Shown: positions 4,679-8,674 of the stretch, in pieces
Layout: each line of letters begins with the position of its first letter
Position numbering within the stretch: the first letter of the stretch is position 1
Assembly (NCBI GenBank): GCA_003450555.1
Contig: DMFQ01000402.1
Location: 1 to 8,674, forward strand
Length of the DNA: 8,674 nucleotides
Source: Ktedonobacter sp.
GTDB lineage: Bacteria > Chloroflexota > Ktedonobacteria > Ktedonobacterales > Ktedonobacteraceae
Reading direction: 5' to 3'
Program-made: the position numbers and the translations under genes
The notes under the pieces: generated by a model
Told to the model about the DNA's origin: nothing
Seen by the model: only the letters and a program-made list of their open reading frames with translations
Databases searched by the model: none

Positions 4679-7234
4679 TTACATGCTTTTCGTAGCAGTA
4701 TCCCTGGCACGTATTCTATCACCTACTGGTGGCAGCACAGCATTTTTTACCAGGGGACGTGAAACCGTTTTCCTCTGTGCAGCTTTCTCGCCGTTCCCTT
4801 GCGCTACAATTCCATGGATATCAACTGACAAAGGGGCCTCGTGTAAGGCCACCGCGATCACATCATCCATGCGTTCGACCGGCACGAAACGCATCTCACG
4901 CAAAATTTCACGCGGCACGTCCTCCAGGTCTTTCATATTGTGTTTTGGGAGAATAAACGTCGTTATCCCCGCTCGATGAGCGGCCAGGACCTTCTCTTTG
5001 ACGCCGCCGATGGACAGAACGCGCCCGCGTAAGGTAATCTCTCCGGTCATAGCAACATCACGATGCGCGGCTCGTTTGGTTAGTGCTGAGATTAGCGCCA
5101 CCGCCATCGTGATACCAGCCGATGGCCCGTCCTTGGGGATAGAACCAGCAGGCAAATGCAGGTGAATATCGTACTTCTCATAAAAACGCGTCTCCAGGCC
5201 GAATTGGCCGGTCCGCGAACGCGCGTAGGAGAGTGCCGCCTGCGCCGATTCCTTCATCACGTCTCCCAGTTGTCCCGTTAGCGTCAGGTTGCCGCGTCCC
5301 TCCAGCAGCGTCGCCTCGACTGTGACCAGGTCACCCCCCGCGCTGGTCCATGCCACACCCGTCGCTACGCCCACCTCGTCCTCGTCCTCCGCCTGGCCAT
5401 AAAATTGTTTCTGCGGACCAAGGTACTCGGGAATCCTCTCTGCCGTCACCTTCGTCTTCGTACGGCGACCCTCAACCACCTTGCGCGCCACTTTACGCAT
5501 CACCGAGGCTATTTCACGCTCCAGGTTGCGTACTCCCGCCTCGAAGGTGTACTCGCGGATGATGCGGCGTACAGCTTCAGTATGTATCTCGATGCGCGAC
5601 GGCTTGAGGCCATGCTCTTTCATCTGTTTGGGGATGAGAAACTGGCGCGCGATATGTAATTTCTCTTCTTCTGTATATCCCGGCAACTCAATGACCTCCA
5701 GGCGATCGCGCAGCGCGGGAGGAATAGGGTGCAAGACATTGGCCGTCGTGAGAAAGATCACCTTGGAAAGATCGTAGGGAATCTCCAGGTAGTGGTCCGA
5801 GAAGGCATAATTCTGCTCGGGGTCCAGCACTTCTAAGAGCGCCGCCGAAGGGTCGCCCCGGAAATCCGCTCCGATTTTGTCGATCTCATCCAGCACAAAG
5901 AGGGGATTGGTTGTCCCCGCCGTCTTCATTGTCTGGAGAATGCGCCCTGGCAGCGCCCCTACATACGTGCGGCGGTGCCCGCGAATCTCGGCTTCATCAT
6001 GAACGCCTCCCAGTGACAGCCGCACAAATGTACGGTTGAGCGCCTCGGCAATCGAACGACCCAGGGAGGTTTTTCCTACTCCCGGAGGGCCAACAAAGCA
6101 GAGTATCGGGCTGCGCATCGTCTGCGAGAGCTTGCGCACGGCAATATACTCAAGGATACGCTCTTTGACTTTTTCCAGGCCATAATGATTCTCTGCGAGG
6201 ATCGTCGCCGCCTCTGGTATGTCCAGACGGTCAACTGTAGCTGGACTCCACGGCAAGTTCACCAGCCAATCCAGATAGGTACGGACAACTCCTCCTTCTG
6301 GCGCTATCGAGGGCATGGCATTGAGGCGCTCCAACTCTTTGTTCGCTCGCGTCCTGACCTCTTCGGGCATTGCAGAGGTCACTATCTTCTCGCGCAAATC
6401 CTGATTTTCGCGCATGGATGGGTCGATCTCACCCAGTTCTTTGTGGATAGCCTTGAGTTGTTCGCGCAGGAAGTATTCGCGCTGCGTTTTATCAACCTCT
6501 TGTAGTACCTGGTCATGAATCTGGTCCTCTAATTCCAGGATGTGTAATTCTTTTGAAAGCAGGATACTGACCTTGTGCAGCCGCTCTTCAACATCAAAAA
6601 CTTCCAGGATTTCCTGGCGTATCGCGATGGGCGGTTCAATCGATGAGACAATAAAATCAGCCAACCAACCTGGTTTATCGACATTCATTGCCGTGATATA
6701 GGCTTCATCGGGGAGCAAATGACTCAACCTGATGCATTTCTCAAAGAGTGCAAGCACGGCACGCTTAAGCGCCTCCAGGGCGAGCGTCTCTTCTACTTCC
6801 TCTTTCACTGCTTCTACGCGTGCCCGCATAAAAGGCGCATGTTGGGTATACTCTATGAGCCGTAAGCGCCGCTGCCCGCGAATCAGTACGCTCGTTGTCC
6901 CATCGGGCATCTTCAGGATACGATTAATGATCCCTTCTACGCCTACCTCATAGAGATCCTCGGGACCCGGTTCTTCTTGATTTTCATCGTGTTGTGTCAC
7001 TGCAAAAACGGTGCGATCCTTGCTCATAGCTTCTTCAAGCGCTTTGATCGACTGGTCTCGCGTGACCAACAGTGGCACAACGATATTGGGCACAAGCACC
7101 GTATTGCGCACCGGTAATACCGGCAACTCAATACAATCCAGCTCGCTCTCTGGCGCTACGACTCTCTTCTCTTCCGCTGGCTCATGCTCGCCGTTAGGCT
7201 GCTTAATAGTGGCAGCTTGTGTGGCTTTCTTCAT
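4679..7234 (-). CDS. lon: ATP-dependent Lon protease (LonA type)
   Basis: Cytoplasmic AAA+ serine protease that unfolds and degrades damaged proteins and short-lived regulators. The 851 residues form a complete LonA. After a hydrophilic tail (1-33) comes the LAN substrate-binding domain (about 35-225), then a coiled-coil region (about 230-345) and the AAA+ module, with Walker [10 protein letters not shown] (382-390), Walker B LFVLDEID (445-452) and arginines 509/511 in the sensor region. The protease domain (about 615-800) has Ser705 in KDGPSAG and Lys748 in GGVKEK, 43 apart as in E. coli (Ser679/Lys722). There is no membrane segment, so it is not LonB. The last 50 residues form a basic, unconserved-looking tail beyond the usual end. 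ATG 7234 is the start because an in-frame TAG lies three codons upstream; it has no good Shine-Dalgarno. The promoter is at 7313-7341. No CIRCE- or HAIR-type heat-shock operator is seen. Confidence 0.97.
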   Translation of the reverse strand: MKKATQAATIKQPNGEHEPAEEKRVVAPESELDCIELPVLPVRNTVLVPNIVVPLLVTRDQSIKALEEAMSKDRTVFAVTQHDENQEEPGPEDLYEVGVEGIINRILKMPDGTTSVLIRGQRRLRLIEYTQHAPFMRARVEAVKEEVEETLALEALKRAVLALFEKCIRLSHLLPDEAYITAMNVDKPGWLADFIVSSIEPPIAIRQEILEVFDVEERLHKVSILLSKELHILELEDQIHDQVLQEVDKTQREYFLREQLKAIHKELGEIDPSMRENQDLREKIVTSAMPEEVRTRANKELERLNAMPSIAPEGGVVRTYLDWLVNLPWSPATVDRLDIPEAATILAENHYGLEKVKERILEYIAVRKLSQTMRSPILCFVGPPGVGKTSLGRSIAEALNRTFVRLSLGGVHDEAEIRGHRRTYVGALPGRILQTMKTAGTTNPLFVLDEIDKIGADFRGDPSAALLEVLDPEQNYAFSDHYLEIPYDLSKVIFLTTANVLHPIPPALRDRLEVIELPGYTEEEKLHIARQFLIPKQMKEHGLKPSRIEIHTEAVRRIIREYTFEAGVRNLEREIASVMRKVARKVVEGRRTKTKVTAERIPEYLGPQKQFYGQAEDEDEVGVATGVAWTSAGGDLVTVEATLLEGRGNLTLTGQLGDVMKESAQAALSYARSRTGQFGLETRFYEKYDIHLHLPAGSIPKDGPSAGITMAVALISALTKRAAHRDVAMTGEITLRGRVLSIGGVKEKVLAAHRAGITTFILPKHNMKDLEDVPREILREMRFVPVERMDDVIAVALHEAPLSVDIHGIVAQGNGEKAAQRKTVSRPLVKNAVLPPVGDRIRARDTATKSM

Positions 7235-7251
7235 AATACTCTATACTTCAT
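7231..7251 (-). promoter_or_regulatory. Six-codon upstream ORF overlapping the lon start
   Basis: ATG at 7249-7251 opens a frame of six codons (MKYRVL) that stops at TGA 7231-7233, so stop and lon start share ATGA. Such overlaps commonly couple translation. An AGGG lies 14 nt before this ATG, which is far for a ribosome site. Whether it is translated is not known; it arises from the tandem duplication at 7232-7265. Confidence 0.35.
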
Positions 7252-7265
7252 AATACTTTATACTT
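7232..7265. repeat. 17-bp tandem duplication containing the lon start codon
   Basis: 7232-7248 and 7249-7265 are direct copies with one difference (C7241 against T7258). Each copy contains an ATG on the minus strand; the left one starts lon, the right one opens the six-codon ORF. The unit is very AT-rich. Confidence 0.9.
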
Positions 7266-7312
7266 CCCTCTCAACAGGCAGGCGCGAATAGTCCTGGTTA
7301 GACGTTCTCCCA

Positions 7313-7341
7313 ATTATAACGTATGAGTAATAGTGTAGCAA
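7313..7341 (-). promoter_or_regulatory. lon promoter
   Basis: Perfect -10 TATAAT (7313-7318) and TTGCTA (7336-7341, four of six to consensus) separated by exactly 17 bp. The start would be near 7306-7308, giving a leader of about 72 nt. This looks like a housekeeping sigma-70 promoter. No terminator is visible between the upstream gene and lon, so some read-through is possible. Confidence 0.75.
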
Positions 7342-7379
7342 CACAAGATATGCTTTTGTATTTTGCCAATATTACATCC

Positions 7380-7910
7380 TCAGCGAAACAACGCTAGCAT
7401 CGTCCGTTGATCGTTAGAAAGAATCAGGCGGTTCTCCCTCTGCGTGGGATAGATCTCCGCCCTTTCCCACAGCGGCCCGGTAATACTGGTGCCGGTTCCT
7501 AGCTGCACCCCACGCTCTCGTAATGCATTCAATAATTCACTTGAGTGAAAAAGATGGACGGACTCAATCACCCAGGGAATGGACAGGCTATGCAGGGCGG
7601 TAGCCTCTTTAGAGCCAACAAAGACTAGATAGTAGTCTGGTAGCGGGTCCGTCTTTAAGTGAAGAATGCCGTCGTGTTTCGTGCGCCACTGCACGTCCAC
7701 CGTCTGCCCAGTGAGCGGCCCACGTGAGAAGTGTCCATCGCTACTTTTGTGCGTCATTTCCTCTTCTGTCAACGTAATACCAAAAATAACTGACGCGATA
7801 TATTCGCCCACAGACTGAACCTGTGCCGGTCGACCAACCATCGCGGCGATCTTGTAATCGATGGTATCGCGCGATTTGAGCAGGCTGGCAAGTTGCGTTA
7901 AGTCGTTCAT
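7380..7910 (-). CDS. Hypothetical protein, DUF6998-like
   Basis: Function unknown. The 176 residues look like the DUF6998 style of small bacterial proteins as I remember it: an N-terminal helix with IDYKIAAMVGRPAQ, then GEYIASVIFGI, a DGHFSRGPLTGQTVDVQW segment, and a strand PLPDYYLVFVGSK near the middle. A soluble alpha/beta protein is likely; there is no signal peptide or membrane segment. The order of GEYIA, DGxF, VDVQWxxK and DYYLVF recalls nuclease-like folds, but no clear PD-(D/E)xK triad can be assigned, so this stays a speculation. ATG 7910 is the start because GGAGG (7919-7923) lies 8 nt upstream; an in-frame GTG at 7925 lacks a ribosome site. The gap of 16 nt from the phosphoesterase stop makes a two-gene operon likely. 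The family name is unverified. Confidence 0.75.
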   Translation of the reverse strand: MNDLTQLASLLKSRDTIDYKIAAMVGRPAQVQSVGEYIASVIFGITLTEEEMTHKSSDGHFSRGPLTGQTVDVQWRTKHDGILHLKTDPLPDYYLVFVGSKEATALHSLSIPWVIESVHLFHSSELLNALRERGVQLGTGTSITGPLWERAEIYPTQRENRLILSNDQRTMLALFR

Positions 7911-7918
7911 ACAAGTAG

Positions 7919-7923
7919 CCTCC
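7919..7923 (-). promoter_or_regulatory. Shine-Dalgarno deciding the start of the DUF6998-like gene
   Basis: GGAGG, 8 nt before ATG 7910, in the 16-nt gap after the phosphoesterase stop codon. It overlaps the alternative in-frame GTG at 7925, which it therefore excludes. Confidence 0.75.
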
Positions 7924-7926
7924 ACG

Positions 7927-8556
7927 TCATGTGTATTTTGTCAGCGGAAGGATGTCAGCCTTGATTGTACCATCTTCTATCGTCAGCAGACCTACACTGG
8001 GTGCTATCGGCAACCGTCGGCGCGCGTTCAGCAGATACGCTCGCCTCAGCAGGGGTTGTGGTCGAGCTAATTCAGCTTTCGCCTGCTTCGCCGTTAACTG
8101 ATAGACCGCTCCAGGGTTAAAAAGCAAGACGTTCTGGCGCCTGGCTACATAGGGTCGATGAAAATGCCCGAAGATGATGGCATCTACATCCGGGAAAGTA
8201 CGCAACACCTGCCTTTGAAATCCGCCCCACCAGAAAGGCTTCCCATCAAATACCTCGTTGGAAACAATACTCGGCAACTCTTTCCACTTTGGCCGACTCC
8301 CATGTATCAGCCCGATACGCTTGCTGCCAATCTCAATAACAATGCTGCCTGGCAGGTCAAGCCGGTCGTGGTTTCCCTGGACCGCTACCACTGGTGCTAT
8401 CAGCCGTAATTCATCCAACACTTCTTTACCTGTAACGTCACCAGCATGCAAGATAAGATCCACACCCTGAAAGCGTTGAGCAATTTCTCCAGGCAACGCA
8501 GGTAAAGATTTGGGTACATGTGTATCTGCGATAACCCCCACTCGATACGTGTTCAT
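7927..8556 (-). CDS. YfcE/MJ0936-type metallophosphoesterase
   Basis: Calcineurin-like phosphoesterase with a two-metal centre, presumed to hydrolyse phosphodiesters; the natural substrate of this family is mostly unknown. In the 209-residue product the metal ligands are all visible: D11-x-H13 (ADTH), D40 (HAGD), N62-H63-D64 (GNHD), H85 (IHGS) and H131-x-H133 (GHFH), followed by NPG at 147-149, in the usual order. It is longer than the usual 155-185 residues: there is an insertion between IHGS and GHFH (about 90-122) and a basic stretch near 165-183. ATG 8556 is chosen because the metal-site strand then starts at residue 5 and AGGA (8563-8566) is 6 nt upstream. The frame stays open to 8652, but that part translates the tandem repeat. 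The protein is soluble. The gene leads a likely two-gene operon with the DUF6998-like gene; I see no certain promoter. Confidence 0.93.
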   Translation of the reverse strand: MNTYRVGVIADTHVPKSLPALPGEIAQRFQGVDLILHAGDVTGKEVLDELRLIAPVVAVQGNHDRLDLPGSIVIEIGSKRIGLIHGSRPKWKELPSIVSNEVFDGKPFWWGGFQRQVLRTFPDVDAIIFGHFHRPYVARRQNVLLFNPGAVYQLTAKQAKAELARPQPLLRRAYLLNARRRLPIAPSVGLLTIEDGTIKADILPLTKYT

Positions 8557-8579
8557 ATAAATTCCTATCTCTCGTTTTA

Positions 8580-8635
8580 AACATAAGGTTCCACACCCAT
8601 AAACGCGAACATAAGGTTCCACGCCCATAAGCGCC
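8580..8635. repeat. Two-copy 28-bp tandem direct repeat
   Basis: 8580-8607 and 8608-8635 match at 25 of 28 positions (differences at unit positions 16, 24 and 28) with no spacer, so this is not a CRISPR. AAC starts a possible third unit at 8636, but the match ends there. The last 39 bases of the window are GC-rich with a small inverted repeat (CCCC at 8648-8651 against a GGGG about 9 nt later). It lies in the upstream region of the phosphoesterase gene; more copies may exist beyond the window. Confidence 0.85.
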
Positions 8636-8674
8636 AACTTCAGCCTCCCCACCAGGGCAGGGGCAAGCCCAGCC

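Noticed and set aside
8580..8635. CRISPR array
   Set aside because: The two 28-bp units touch without spacers.
8557..8652. Extending the phosphoesterase to 8652
   Set aside because: The extra 32 residues are a translation of the tandem repeat and precede the conserved first strand; a ribosome site supports 8556.

Overview
The window carries seven protein genes, all read from the minus strand, in ordinary moderate-GC bacterial DNA. Gene content (FtsY, AccD with an N-terminal zinc ribbon, RF2 with a programmed frameshift, LonA, small zinc-ribbon proteins, a YfcE-like phosphoesterase) points to a free-living bacterium. The low-complexity zinc-ribbon membrane protein and the DUF6998-like protein make a Chloroflexota/Ktedonobacteria-type genome my best guess, but that rests on memory of family style and not on a search. 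No plus-strand gene, tRNA, rRNA, CRISPR array or insertion sequence is visible.

In transcription order (right to left): (1) 8580-8635 is a two-copy 28-bp tandem repeat upstream of a metallophosphoesterase gene (7927-8556), followed 16 nt later by a DUF6998-like gene of unknown function (7380-7910). (2) A good sigma-70-type promoter (7313-7341) starts lon (4679-7234). The lon start codon sits in a 17-bp tandem duplication that creates a six-codon upstream ORF overlapping it. A zinc-ribbon, single-pass membrane protein with an NTF2-like outer domain (3705-4613) and prfB (2552-3665) follow with gaps of 65 and 49 bp, so the three may be cotranscribed. prfB also has its own extended -10 almost on top of its ATG. 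The prfB reading frame is broken by UGA and restored by the classical +1 frameshift. (3) 2118-2551 is a 434-bp regulatory stretch: a long stem-loop after prfB, two promoter-like signals, a perfect dyad and a potentially structured leader, ending in a 71-residue zinc-ribbon gene (1902-2117). (4) Two stem-loop terminators in tandem (1727-1818) separate this from ftsY (663-1667) and accD (1-647, cut by the window edge), which are 15 bp apart and probably one operon.

Functionally the window is housekeeping: co-translational membrane targeting (FtsY), fatty acid synthesis (AccD), translation termination (RF2) and protein quality control (Lon), mixed with small uncharacterised zinc-binding proteins. 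I do not see a new multi-gene system. The most interesting signals are regulatory: the RF2 recoding site, the duplicated lon start, the leader of the small zinc-ribbon gene and the apparent lack of a promoter between the tandem terminators and ftsY.
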